A stretch of DNA of 64,000 nucleotides from Maribacter sp. 4G9 (GTDB lineage Bacteria > Bacteroidota > Bacteroidia > Flavobacteriales > Flavobacteriaceae): NCBI RefSeq assembly GCF_002742265.1, contig NZ_MDGL01000067.1, positions 1-64,000 of the forward strand, given 5' to 3'. The translations under genes and the position numbers were made by a program. This document shows positions 36,023 through 45,500 of the stretch, one piece after another (the stretch's first letter is position 1; every line of letters begins with the position of its first letter). The notes beneath the pieces are model-generated. The model was not told where the DNA came from and made no database searches. It worked only from the letters and a program-made list of their open reading frames with translations.

Positions 36023-37315
36023 TTAAAGTAGATTCACTAGCCGACAACTGGACTTTTTTTTTACCGAGATCAGTTCCTCGTTCCAATCCTTCATGGTGGG
36101 GCATTTGTCCATTTTCAGGATGCCCGATGCGAAGCATTTTGAAAGTGCCTCCACTGCCAGCCGCCAATAGGTTCTGGAATGTTGGGGGAGGGAGACTATC
36201 CTTTCCAAATCCAGTTCCCAAAGCACCTTGTCGCGATAGCAGATGGCTTTTAGAAGACCTTCGGGCATTCCGTGGGAACCTCTGGAAATCCGTTCATTAA
36301 TGTAATCGGTATCCCGTTCCATGATAGCAATGGATTTGGAAAGATAGTTTAGTTTCAAACGCATCACGGGGCGTTTCCAATCCGTTTCGATGAATACCCG
36401 GTTGGACTTTCGATTGATCCAATGGCTCAAAAGAATAAGGTCGTAGCGCATCCCCTCGATATCATGGTCAAAGGCCAAAAGAAGAGGGAGCGTATGGGAA
36501 GGGTCTACCGTACGGTTCCATTGGAGGAACTGTTCGAGTTTCCGCTCGTCGATATGGCCCGACATGGAGATGTAGAATATTTTTGGGCAACCGTGTAGTT
36601 CATGGTAGGCCATGGCATCGAAACCGCTCTCGACACAAACTATTTTTTCCGCATTGATATTTGGATTGGAAACGAAAAGGTATTCATAACGCTCGTTGAG
36701 GAACAACCGGAACTTTTTCACCTTTCCGTCCTTTCTGTCCCGATAGGGCCTATTATAAAGCGTATAGTTCTTGATGTTACCGTCCAATCCATATTTGGGA
36801 AGGGCGATATTGGCGATGCGGCCCTTGTTGTCACTGACGTGGAAGGCATTGAAGATCCTGCCCTTGAAGGCTTCGGATTGGAGGGTGTTTATGGAGAGTC
36901 CGCGACCTTCCATTAAATAGTTCGGTCTGGTTAAGGGACCGATACGATAACGATCTTCCAAGCTGATGCGCTTGTTGTTCTTTTGGCTCACCTTAACGGT
37001 GGTTGGTTCGGGATAATCCCTTTGGATGATGCCCAGTCCCTGTTTTACGGCTTCGTAAAAATTGGCGGAGCGTTTGTGGAGGTATTTGAAAAATCGCCCC
37101 TTGTCCGAAGAGTCGTTGCGATTGAAATAGGTTACGGGATTTCTTTTTGTCTGTAGGACGAGGCGTTCCGCCTCCTTGCCAAATTCCTGTGAACCCGAAC
37201 TTTTCTTGAGCAATTGGTAGCCCTGTGCGATCAGGTATCCGGGAAAATCGACCTCACGATCGATCTGGGCGATCAACCGTTTGTAGTGCTCCGGATTTTC
37301 GGCATAATTTTTCAT
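36023..37315 (-). CDS. Toprim-domain (primase-like) protein
   Basis: ATG 37315 (MKNYAENPEHYKRLIAQIDR) is preferred; the frame reaches 37360. The N-terminal part ends in the PLTRPNYLMEGRGLS and NYTLYNRPYR regions of DUF3991-type proteins, followed by a toprim core: VCVESGFDAMAYHE (metal-binding Glu) and LLLAFDHDIEGMRYD (Asp-x-Asp). TraP-type primase-like proteins of Bacteroidota elements have this layout. It may make primers or process transferred single-stranded DNA. No zinc finger is seen. Confidence 0.7.
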   Translation of the reverse strand: MKNYAENPEHYKRLIAQIDREVDFPGYLIAQGYQLLKKSSGSQEFGKEAERLVLQTKRNPVTYFNRNDSSDKGRFFKYLHKRSANFYEAVKQGLGIIQRDYPEPTTVKVSQKNNKRISLEDRYRIGPLTRPNYLMEGRGLSINTLQSEAFKGRIFNAFHVSDNKGRIANIALPKYGLDGNIKNYTLYNRPYRDRKDGKVKKFRLFLNERYEYLFVSNPNINAEKIVCVESGFDAMAYHELHGCPKIFYISMSGHIDERKLEQFLQWNRTVDPSHTLPLLLAFDHDIEGMRYDLILLSHWINRKSNRVFIETDWKRPVMRLKLNYLSKSIAIMERDTDYINERISRGSHGMPEGLLKAICYRDKVLWELDLERIVSLPQHSRTYWRLAVEALSKCFASGILKMDKCPTMKDWNEELISVKKKSSCRLVNLL

Positions 37316-37454
37316 ATAGGCATGGTTTTTTTGGGAGCATTCCATGTGGATATGTCCCAAACTTTACTCTATATTTTAAATTGATTTCATTAATAATACC
37401 TCGTGGGTCTCCCCCCGCGTTGTTAACTTTTGTAGAGAGTATCGATGAAAAGAA

Positions 37455-37475
37455 GGCCGTCCGTAATGGACGGCC
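37455..37475. terminator. Bidirectional hairpin terminator
   Basis: GGCCGTCC (37455-37462) and GGACGGCC (37468-37475) with a 5-base loop. A T-rich tract follows on both strands (CTTTGTTT on plus, TTCTTTTC on minus). It ends the DUF3945 gene, whose stop is at 37494. Confidence 0.7.
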
Positions 37476-37493
37476 CTTTGTTTGGTCAATCGG

Positions 37494-38306
37494 TCAGACT
37501 TTCATGCCTCGGCTGCGCGACTTTTTTTTTTCGCCGGGGTTTACCTCAAGCTTTTTGGCCTTTTCCAAATCGACTTTTTTGGTGATAAAGGTCTGCCTAC
37601 GGGGGGACCAGGATACCATATATGGTTTGTTCCCGTGGACTTTGCTCTTTATGACCATTTCGAGTTCCTGGCCCCTGTTGAGCGCATCGGCCTGTTTCGC
37701 CGTCAACTTTTGCCCATAAAAATAGGTGTTCGTGGAAAGTGCCGGTTTGGTACGGATATCCTGTACCTTCGGCTCGTAATAGGCCAGTTTTTGGAACACT
37801 TCGCCGTCGTTGGTGCTTCCCTGGAACAGCACAAACTCCTTTTTGTCCACCATGCGCTCGAACTCGTCGGCACTGAAACTATGGTTATAGGCCCATGCAT
37901 CGTCCAAGGTCACCATTTCATTTCTTCGGAACTGGACATCCATTCGGGAACCCAAGTTCCGGTCATAGACCATCTGTATCATTTTCGCACTTTCCTTGAG
38001 CTCGCCATCAGAGATATAGGTGGACTCGTGGAAATACTCCTGTCCCTCGGTCAGATTCGTGCGTACATTCGGGGCGAGCTTCTTATAACTGATGTACTGC
38101 CCCTCCAATTGTTCCCTGACATCCCGATAGGCGAATTTCTGATCCTGGGATTCGATAGGTTCAAACCATTTCTTGTTTCTCGTCAGCTTGAACGACTGTC
38201 CATCATTGGTCATAACGGACACCTTTCCGTCCTTTTCTCCGGTTACGGTCGCTCGCTGCCACCGTTGGTTTACTTTTACGAAAACCTTCTCTGCTTGTTT
38301 TTCCAT
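37494..38306 (-). CDS. DUF3945-type ICE protein
   Basis: 270 residues. The segments FYGQKLTAKQADALNRGQEL and MVSWSPRRQTFITKK match the repeat used in DUF3945/DUF4099 proteins, which are common cargo-management proteins of Bacteroidota mobile elements. The N-terminal half (EKQAEKVFVKVNQRWQRATV) is basic and may bind nucleic acid. It is preceded by the leader motif AATCCTTAATT (38330-38320) and a short ORF. Function unknown. Confidence 0.55.
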   Translation of the reverse strand: MEKQAEKVFVKVNQRWQRATVTGEKDGKVSVMTNDGQSFKLTRNKKWFEPIESQDQKFAYRDVREQLEGQYISYKKLAPNVRTNLTEGQEYFHESTYISDGELKESAKMIQMVYDRNLGSRMDVQFRRNEMVTLDDAWAYNHSFSADEFERMVDKKEFVLFQGSTNDGEVFQKLAYYEPKVQDIRTKPALSTNTYFYGQKLTAKQADALNRGQELEMVIKSKVHGNKPYMVSWSPRRQTFITKKVDLEKAKKLEVNPGEKKKSRSRGMKV

Positions 38307-38328
38307 TTTTCAAGTTTTAAATTAAGGA

Positions 38329-38382
38329 TTAATAAACAATTGTTAACTTTGTAATTCTGGATATGACATTTCCATTTTTCAT
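38329..38382 (-). CDS. Possible 17-residue leader ORF
   Basis: ATG at 38382 to TAA at 38329 encodes MKNGNVISRITKLTIVY. Its stop lies at the edge of the leader motif that precedes the DUF3945 gene, and it has its own copy of AATCCTTAATT (38399-38389) six bases before the ATG. Coding status is unproven. Confidence 0.25.
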   Translation of the reverse strand: MKNGNVISRITKLTIVY

Positions 38383-38402
38383 GTTCGGAATTAAGGATTG
38401 AA

Positions 38403-38420
38403 GGGGGCGGGAGCGCCCCC
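38403..38420. terminator. Hairpin terminator after the second toprim-like gene
   Basis: GGGGGCG (38403-38409) and CGCCCCC (38414-38420) with loop GGAG, then TTTATTTAT on the plus strand. It lies just after the minus-strand stop at 38426. The U-tract is better on the plus strand, so a plus-strand transcript may also end here. Confidence 0.55.
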
Positions 38421-38425
38421 TTTAT

Positions 38426-39637
38426 TTATACGGCCATCCTAAAAGCCTTTAATTTTTCTGTTCCGCCATAGGCCCCGTTCGCTTCGAACTCCAGCCTCCA
38501 ATTGGTGTGTACCGGCTTAACGATCTCAACGGTCTTGTCCATATAGTTTCGGTAATAGCTCCAGAGAAAATAGCGAAGTGCGTTGACCTCAAAGGGAATA
38601 CGGCACGATACCCACTGCTTTTCCTTGGTCAGCACGATGCTCTTCCTGTTAAGGAGCGATTGGTCGGGAACTTTGTTGTATTTGATATATTCCTTCGCCA
38701 AGCTTCCGTTGTATTTCAGTACCTCATTGTGCAGCTTCGCCAACGGTTTCTGCCCTTCGGGATCGAAGCGGACGGCCAAATGGTCCTTGCCCACCCTGAA
38801 CAGAAAGCGCGAATCGTTGATAAAGGAAATGAGCATCAGGTCATGGATATAGCCCTCGATCTTGGAGGATCCGGTAAAACTGAGCACCATTTTTTTCAGC
38901 TTCGTACGCTTCAGAATCTGCACCAGTAGTTTTGAGGTGTCGTAATTGATGTTGGATATCGTAAGGTAGACCACATTCTCCAATCGGAACCTTCGATGAA
39001 AGGCCATGGCCTCCATGGGGTTGCGGAGTACCACTAAATGCTTGATGGTATCGGGGACCTTACTGAACCAAACGGATTTGGAAATATCGCTTTCCGCTAT
39101 CAGGGAAAGCTTCCCTTCCTTGTCCATGGCATATCCCGTAAGGGTGTTGGCTAAGTTTCGATAGGGGAAATACAATTGGCCCTCCGGATTTTCGTAGATA
39201 CAATCTTGGAAAATGTCGGAACCGACGCCTGCTAGGATTTTCGGCCTTAGGGAAAGTTCCTCGGTCAGTGCTTCAAAATGATTGAAACCGATGTCAACAA
39301 CTTCAAGTGAATTTTTGGAGCCGTCATTTAGAAAAAATTCCGATTTTTTTTCAAGCTCTACATAGAAATCCTCGATTTTAGTCCACAGACCCGTTCTCGC
39401 CTCTGCATCCGTTCGGGAAAGCCGTTCCAATATAAAGTCAAAAACGGTCAGTTTTGTCTTGGGTCCGCTCGGTTTGTAATAGCGATATCCGAACTCGGTC
39501 CTTATGACGATATACTGCTCCTTCCCGATTTGGTAGCATATAATGGTACTCGTTTTTCGTTGCACCACAAGCCCAAAATAATCCATTAGGGCCGGTAGAT
39601 CCAGCGTTGCATCAAATTTTCGCCATGTGTTATTCAT
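38426..39637 (-). CDS. Second toprim/primase-like protein, degenerate
   Basis: ATG 39637 (MNNTWRKFDATLDLPALMDY) is preferred over 39664. The 403-residue product parallels the gene at 36023 in layout: an N-terminal helical part (TVFDFILERLSRTDAE), LYFPYRNLANTLTGYAMD, then LVVLRNPMEAMAFHRRF and LKKMVLSFTGSSKIEGYIHD at the positions of the toprim motifs. The catalytic Glu and Asp-x-Asp are not conserved. A structural, non-catalytic paralogue is inferred. Confidence 0.55.
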   Translation of the reverse strand: MNNTWRKFDATLDLPALMDYFGLVVQRKTSTIICYQIGKEQYIVIRTEFGYRYYKPSGPKTKLTVFDFILERLSRTDAEARTGLWTKIEDFYVELEKKSEFFLNDGSKNSLEVVDIGFNHFEALTEELSLRPKILAGVGSDIFQDCIYENPEGQLYFPYRNLANTLTGYAMDKEGKLSLIAESDISKSVWFSKVPDTIKHLVVLRNPMEAMAFHRRFRLENVVYLTISNINYDTSKLLVQILKRTKLKKMVLSFTGSSKIEGYIHDLMLISFINDSRFLFRVGKDHLAVRFDPEGQKPLAKLHNEVLKYNGSLAKEYIKYNKVPDQSLLNRKSIVLTKEKQWVSCRIPFEVNALRYFLWSYYRNYMDKTVEIVKPVHTNWRLEFEANGAYGGTEKLKAFRMAV

Positions 39638-39653
39638 ATTTGTAAAAATTACA

Positions 39654-39704
39654 TATATTTGCAATAATTACTACAAATATAAATAAAATTTGTAATAATC
39701 AAAA
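39654..39704. promoter_or_regulatory. Divergent promoter region with inverted -7 boxes
   Basis: TATATTTG at 39654-39661 (plus) and its mirror CAAATATA at 39674-39681 (TATATTTG on minus) form an inverted pair. For the minus gene a TTTTG -33 candidate lies at 39704-39700, about 18 bases from the -7 box. It separates the minus-strand toprim-like gene (39637) from the plus-strand peptidase gene (39736). Confidence 0.5.
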
Positions 39705-39735
39705 TTTTGTCAAGATTCTTCGCAATAAATTCGTT

Positions 39736-40530
39736 ATGAGCACATGGAAGAACATTAAAAAATCTTCGATCGGTTGGATAAAGGGATACGCCCAAAAAGT
39801 GGGCGGCATCACCAATTCCACGGATAGCGGTCATTTTACCCCACAGAACAGCAGTTACTGGATTTTTGTCGGGGTGTTCTTTCTTTGTATCGCCGCCAAT
39901 CGATTTTTTTACAATAATCCCCAAAATACCAAAGACCTTGGAAAGCTAACAAGGCAAATAAACAAACCCATGACCGAGGAATCAAGGGAAGACCTGATCT
40001 ATCAACGGCTCAACGAATTATTGCACGACTTGGAAAATTTCGAGCAAATGGACCGGTTAAAACCGTTTTTGCCCTTGCGCCCGGAAATCTTGGACAGTGT
40101 GCCCTCGACGGTTCCCCTGTTCCGGGAGCACTATGTTCTCTCAAGTTCCTATGGAAACCGGCACCATCCCATCCATCGGGTCACTAGGAAGCATTTTGGG
40201 GTCGATTTGGCGGCGGAAAAGGATACCCCGATCTATTGTACGGCTGCCGGAAGGGTGGCCCATATCGAAAACGATCCCAATGGGCATGGCCTGCATGTTA
40301 TCATTTCACATGCCTATGGTTTCAGTACCCTATACGGGCATATGGAATCCGTGGCGGTCGAACTCGGGGAAGTACTCGATGCCCATGATTTTATTGGAAC
40401 CGTTGGGAATACGGGGATTTCCACTGGACCCCATTTGCACTACGAGGTCATCAAGGACGGAAAGAGGGTAAATCCCGCATCTTCCTTCAATATAAAGTAT
40501 GAGGCGTATTCCAATTTAAAAATCGATTGA
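39736..40530 (+). CDS. M23 (LytM) peptidoglycan endopeptidase
   Basis: 264 residues with one membrane helix (YWIFVGVFFLCIAANRFFYN), a helical spacer and a LytM zinc-peptidase core. The core carries SYGNRHHPIHRVTRKHFGVD (His and Asp ligands) and GISTGPHLHYEV (HxH ligand). Such enzymes open peptidoglycan cross-links for envelope machines; here probably for the conjugation channel. First gene of a plus-strand run to 47519. Confidence 0.88.
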   Translation: MSTWKNIKKSSIGWIKGYAQKVGGITNSTDSGHFTPQNSSYWIFVGVFFLCIAANRFFYNNPQNTKDLGKLTRQINKPMTEESREDLIYQRLNELLHDLENFEQMDRLKPFLPLRPEILDSVPSTVPLFREHYVLSSSYGNRHHPIHRVTRKHFGVDLAAEKDTPIYCTAAGRVAHIENDPNGHGLHVIISHAYGFSTLYGHMESVAVELGEVLDAHDFIGTVGNTGISTGPHLHYEVIKDGKRVNPASSFNIKYEAYSNLKID

Positions 40531-40540
40531 ACCGATAGCC

Positions 40541-41800
40541 ATGAAATCGTATCTCACTATTCGCAATTCCATTAAACTCTTCCACAGGATCAAAAATTTT
40601 GTGTCCCAATTTTTGGACCCCGACTTCAGTGCATTTAAAAAATTTGAATTTAAGGCCGTTCCGACCGATCAATTGAATGACCTCAGAAAGTTGCGATATG
40701 TCCGTGATCTCAAATTGGCCGAATCGGGTTTTATCAATACGGCATTGAAAGAGCAGTTGGCCCTTTTAAAAAGTAAAGACCAGCTGTTCCAAAAAGACCG
40801 GAATATTACCCCTATAGGTCGCATATCCATCCATGAAAACGAAAATAAGTTGATGAAACTGTTATTGGGGTATCATAGGGTAGAGAATAGGACTTATATA
40901 TCCTTTACCCATGTGAACAATTGTCCGGTCTGGCGCAACTATTCCATTTCGCTACTAAAGGAAAGGGTTCAACACCTGTATCCTTCCAGATCCGATCATT
41001 TGTTTATGAAGCACAGGTATTTCCAAAGGGATGTCGACCATTTGGATATGCAGACCAAAAACAGGCTGCTCCACCTTTTCAACGATACTTTAAGTAATAT
41101 TTACTCATACAATCGGCATCTACAAAATGGCATCCAAACTCTAGGGCCGCCTGGCGATAAACTACCCAAATTTTCCAAAACGTTGCCTATTCAGGTCGAA
41201 CAAGGTTTGGAGGGACTTTTCGTTCCAGCAACCCTAGGAAAAAACGTTGTCGTACTGGTGCCCTATCTAAAAGTCGCCAATGAAAAAAATCGCCTATATC
41301 TCTCGGTAGGCGAATTCCGCACATTACTTGGACAAAAATCAATAACCTTTTTGGCCGAGACCAAATACGGCGTTTTCCTAGGCATTCATGGGAACAGATT
41401 ATTCCTAAAGGCTACGGACAGTGTGGGAGGTATCGATGTTTTAAAGCAATGGACATTGCTGGATGATTTTTTGGAATCCAAAAACGTCCCGAAACGGTTA
41501 AAGTACGAGGTCGTCAAAAACCTTATTGAGAAGAAGGACTATCTCATAGATGTGGACAAGATTCCCTTGCGGCAGACCAACGATACCCTACTGCTAAAAA
41601 AGCATTACGGTTCAGGTAAAACCTATTTTGCGTTGACTAAAAACGGCAAGAAACCAGAACTCAAGGAATATAGGCCCATTGCCAATCTAAAAAGCAAACA
41701 TCCCGAATACTACCGTGGCTACAGGGAATATATGAACCGTACCAATCCCTTGGAACCATTGGGGACTAAAGAAAAAAGAAGAATTAAATTTTCCATTTGA
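40541..41800 (+). CDS. ICE protein of unknown function (419 residues)
   Basis: 419 basic residues starting MKSYLTIRNSIKLFHRIKNF. There is no signal peptide or membrane helix, and no enzyme motif is recognised. A central beta-rich part (LEGLFVPATLGKNVVVLVPY, YGVFLGIHGNRLFLKAT) and a Gly-Ser motif (KKHYGSGKTYFALTKNGKKP) are visible, the latter similar to repeats in DUF3945 proteins. It lies 10 bases after the M23 gene and 4 bases before the next, so it is part of the ICE operon. Confidence 0.5.
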   Translation: MKSYLTIRNSIKLFHRIKNFVSQFLDPDFSAFKKFEFKAVPTDQLNDLRKLRYVRDLKLAESGFINTALKEQLALLKSKDQLFQKDRNITPIGRISIHENENKLMKLLLGYHRVENRTYISFTHVNNCPVWRNYSISLLKERVQHLYPSRSDHLFMKHRYFQRDVDHLDMQTKNRLLHLFNDTLSNIYSYNRHLQNGIQTLGPPGDKLPKFSKTLPIQVEQGLEGLFVPATLGKNVVVLVPYLKVANEKNRLYLSVGEFRTLLGQKSITFLAETKYGVFLGIHGNRLFLKATDSVGGIDVLKQWTLLDDFLESKNVPKRLKYEVVKNLIEKKDYLIDVDKIPLRQTNDTLLLKKHYGSGKTYFALTKNGKKPELKEYRPIANLKSKHPEYYRGYREYMNRTNPLEPLGTKEKRRIKFSI

Positions 41801-41804
41801 CACC

Positions 41805-42119
41805 ATGCTTTTTGAGATAACGATTTTGGACACAACTGGACGCCCCTTACTACGGGATGCTTTCCTTATGGACAGTATTACCACGTTGTTGGATTTTACA
41901 TCAGAAATATTACAACCATGGAGCGAAAGTACTGAGCAACAGGCCTATGAACTATTCATCCACTCCGAAAAGGGGCGACACGTTTTCTATCACTTCGATT
42001 CACTTGAAGGCGTGATGCTGTTCAAGAACGCCTTGTACGAACACCTTATCGAATTGAACGAAACTCTGCGTCCAAATATTGAAAACGCGAAAGATTTTAC
42101 ACTGTCAAACAAACCTTAA
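41805..42119 (+). CDS. Small ICE protein, unknown
   Basis: 104 residues: MLFEITILDTTGRPLLRDAF then a helical part (DSITTLLDFTSEILQPWSES, VMLFKNALYEHLIELNETLR). No signal peptide and no known motif. Tight spacing on both sides (4 and 12 bases) places it in the same operon as the M23 and methylase-helicase genes. Soluble and acidic. Confidence 0.45.
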   Translation: MLFEITILDTTGRPLLRDAFLMDSITTLLDFTSEILQPWSESTEQQAYELFIHSEKGRHVFYHFDSLEGVMLFKNALYEHLIELNETLRPNIENAKDFTLSNKP

Positions 42120-42131
42120 AAAATACAATCT

Positions 42132-42497
42132 ATGACACAGGCAGAACTATTGCTTACCTCGGAAACCCAAAAATTCCGGGCCGAACATCCGGAAACGATC
42201 AAGGACTGGGAGCGTCAGCTTTCCAGTGGGGAATGCGGTCCCGACCTTCATTTTTGTTTTTACGCGTTGGAGGCCTATCCGAACCTGACCGCCCGTTTGG
42301 ATGCTGCGGAATACCGTTTTGATTTTGCCATCAATGCCCATATCCTGCACGCCAAATTGCAGGAACAGTTTCTTGAGGACGGCCACATTGGGCCCCTTGC
42401 GCTGGAACATGCCAATGAAGCCCTGTCGGATATCTATCGGGCCCTGAACGAAAAACACCCAAAGGGAAGGGCGGCCATTCTGAAATCGCTTCAATAG
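42132..42497 (+). CDS. Small helical ICE protein (possibly DUF1896-like)
   Basis: 121 residues, all-helical by pattern: FCFYALEAYPNLTARLDAAE, FAINAHILHAKLQEQFLEDG, HIGPLALEHANEALSDIYRA. The organisation resembles DUF1896 proteins that sit next to methylase-helicase genes in Bacteroidota ICEs, but key residues were not compared. It ends 6 bases before the methylase-helicase start. Confidence 0.45.
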   Translation: MTQAELLLTSETQKFRAEHPETIKDWERQLSSGECGPDLHFCFYALEAYPNLTARLDAAEYRFDFAINAHILHAKLQEQFLEDGHIGPLALEHANEALSDIYRALNEKHPKGRAAILKSLQ

Positions 42498-42503
42498 TCC
42501 GGG

Positions 42504-45500
42504 ATGAAACAGGAACATTTGGCCCAGATCGTTGCCTTGATAAAGGCATCGAATCCCAAGAACTATTATATCAACAATTCCGGACTTGCCAAGTTGGGGG
42601 AACTGTTGTTCTATCCTGCATCCGGGAAGGAAAAACAGGGGCAACAATTGCTTCAGACCCTTGAACAGGCCTTTCCGGAGACCTTCATGGAAATACTGGA
42701 TTCGTTGCGGCGGTACCATCTGACCAGCTACTATACCCCCAAGACCCTTATCGAATATAAAATCGGTCTTCTAAAAAAGAACGGGTTTGAACCCAAGACC
42801 ATACTGGAGCCCTCGGCGGGCAATGGGGCCTATGTGCAGGAATTGAAAAAGGCCTTCCCCGAAGCCCATATCACAGCTATGGAACCCGATATCCTATCCT
42901 TTGAGATCCTCAAGGCCAACAACCAAAAAGACGACCGTGTAACCGTATTGAACACCACTTTTGAGGATTTTTTTCTGGATCAAGGGGAAAAGACCCGTTT
43001 CGATCTGGTCATGACCAATATCCCTTTTGGCGACATTCCCATCACCAAGGCCTATCGACACGATTACCTGACGGAAGGTCCGCTCAAGAATGTGGGCAAT
43101 TATTTTAATTTTTATGCGCCGAAGATGGTACGTCATGGCGGTATCACGGCCTTGGTTACCTCTTCGGCCTTTGCCGAGCGAAGTGCCTACAATGACTTTA
43201 GGGAGTCTATATTGTTGGAGAACGACCTACTCCTGGCCAACCGTTTCAACACCGATCTGTTCGTAAAGGAGGGCACCAAGGTCGTATCGGATCTATTGGT
43301 TTACCGAAGGACTTCCAACAAAAAAACGCTGTCCGCCGACGAAATGGATTTTGCGGATACCGAAGCCGTTGAACTGGAAGGTCAATCCTTTCTGACCAAT
43401 CGTTTTTTCAAGAACAATCCGGGGAACGTCCACGGTACGCCCAAGCTCGGCTTTTTCCACAGTAGGCCAAGTATGGTCGTTGAACCCAACGAAATACTCC
43501 TGTCCAGTTTTCTGGAAGGACAATCCGATGGTTTCAAGTTCGAGGTCGGTCCGGCACCTTCCGATATAACGAAAAAACCGGAATCCTTGCCAAAGGAGGC
43601 CATGGCTGATGAACAAACGCCAGCACCACCAACGCCTCCTATCGTCGATACGGCTTTACCTCCGATTGTCTTGCATGATGACGATGCAAAACAATACTCC
43701 CGACTATTTTTCGGCACCTACAATTTTAACAAGAAAGGGGAGGTGCTGTTTTACACTGACCCACAGAGCACAAGAAAGGTACCCCATAAAATCAAGGAAC
43801 TGGTGTCGGACTACGCCCGTATGCGGAACGAGCTTGTCCTGCTCAACCTCAATATCGAAAAAAGAGAACTTCCGGAGCAAGAAGTTGCCCGACGCTTCCA
43901 GGACCTGGACTACCAATTGGACACCTTCCATTTTAAGTGGGGATTCCTAAAGGGGCATCTCATATTTCTGAAGGACGACCATTATTTCGAGCATGTCCGT
44001 CAGCAGTTCGAGAAAAAGGTGGAGGGAAAGGATTATGGCAAAAATCCGTCGTTTGCCTTGGAACGATTTCTGAAGGCTCCTGGCGCCAAAACAAAACCCG
44101 ATGAAACCGTTCCTGCTGAAATCGGCCCAGATACATCCGACGCGAAGGAACCCCGATTCGAGAATCCCGAACAAATGGCACGTTATCAATTTGACCATAA
44201 CGGACAAATCGATATAGTTGCCATGGCAAAAGCCTTTAAGACCAACGAAAAACAATTGTTGCTGAACGGGTTGGAGACCCTTTCTTTTTTTCTGGAGCCC
44301 GATACGGAATCCGAAACGGGATATGCCGTGGTGCCCTATTTTCTATTCTCCAGTGGCTATATCCAAGACAAGATCGAATATGTCCGAAACCATCCTCCGC
44401 CATTCGAAATTGAAATGGAAAAGATGGAACGGGCATTGACGGAACTGCTTCCCGCAAAGTTGGACCTGGACGATATCGAGTTCAATTTCGAAAGCCATTT
44501 TATTCCTATTTCCGCGAAGGAGTCTTTTTTGGAGGAACTCATAGGCGAGAAGGTACAAATCAATATGGCGCAGTTCAACTCCACCCTGACCCTTATGTTC
44601 CCAAGGGACTTTAACCAAGAGGCCCACGAACGATTCAGTGTGGTGCTCCGCCATGAGGTCAAGGCGAACTATAAACGGATATTGCAACATTTTGCGGAAA
44701 ATAGGTATCCGGTCATTTTTACTTCGTTCAAGGACCGATCTGGAAAGACCATTAGGAAATTGGACAAGGATGCCACCTTGATGGCCCAAAATCTTTACGA
44801 GGAGCTGCAGCTCCACTTCAAGTCCTTTATCGAAGGGCGGCAAGAGTTGAAGGCCACCATTGAGAACAACTATTACCAGGCCTTTTTGGCCGATGTCAAT
44901 ATCACGGTGCCCAAGGGATGGCTCACCTTTCCCGATACCTTGGTCTACCCGCCCTACCAGCATCAGATCGACTCCACCCTCTTCGGGCTTACCAAAGGGA
45001 GTGCCCTGAACGATCATCAGGTCGGAAAGGGCAAGACCCTATCCATGGCCATGCTGGCCCATAAACTGAAACAGCACGGGAAAAGCAGGAGAACCCTGTT
45101 ACTGACTTTAAAAAGCGTAGCCCCCCAGATCGAGGCCGAGATCAGGGCCAATTTCCCACAGTTGAACATCCTCCGATTAAGTTCGAAGAACATGGCCAAG
45201 GGCAAAAGGGCCAGGACCTTGAAAACGATAAAAAACCATAGGGCCATTGACCTGATTATCGCCGAGCATGGCCATTTAAAGCAGATTCCCAAATCAAGAC
45301 ATTTCGTCCTGAATATCCTCGGGGAAAAAATCGATATGATCGAACAGGACTTACAAACGGCAAGGGAATACGGAAATATCAAGGAATCCAAGAAACTGAT
45401 TAAGGGCCTTATCAAAAGAAAGGAACATTTGGAGGATAAGTTGCAGGCGACCTTAAAAAAATTGGAGGAACGGTCCGGGGAATCGGAGACAACACTGACC

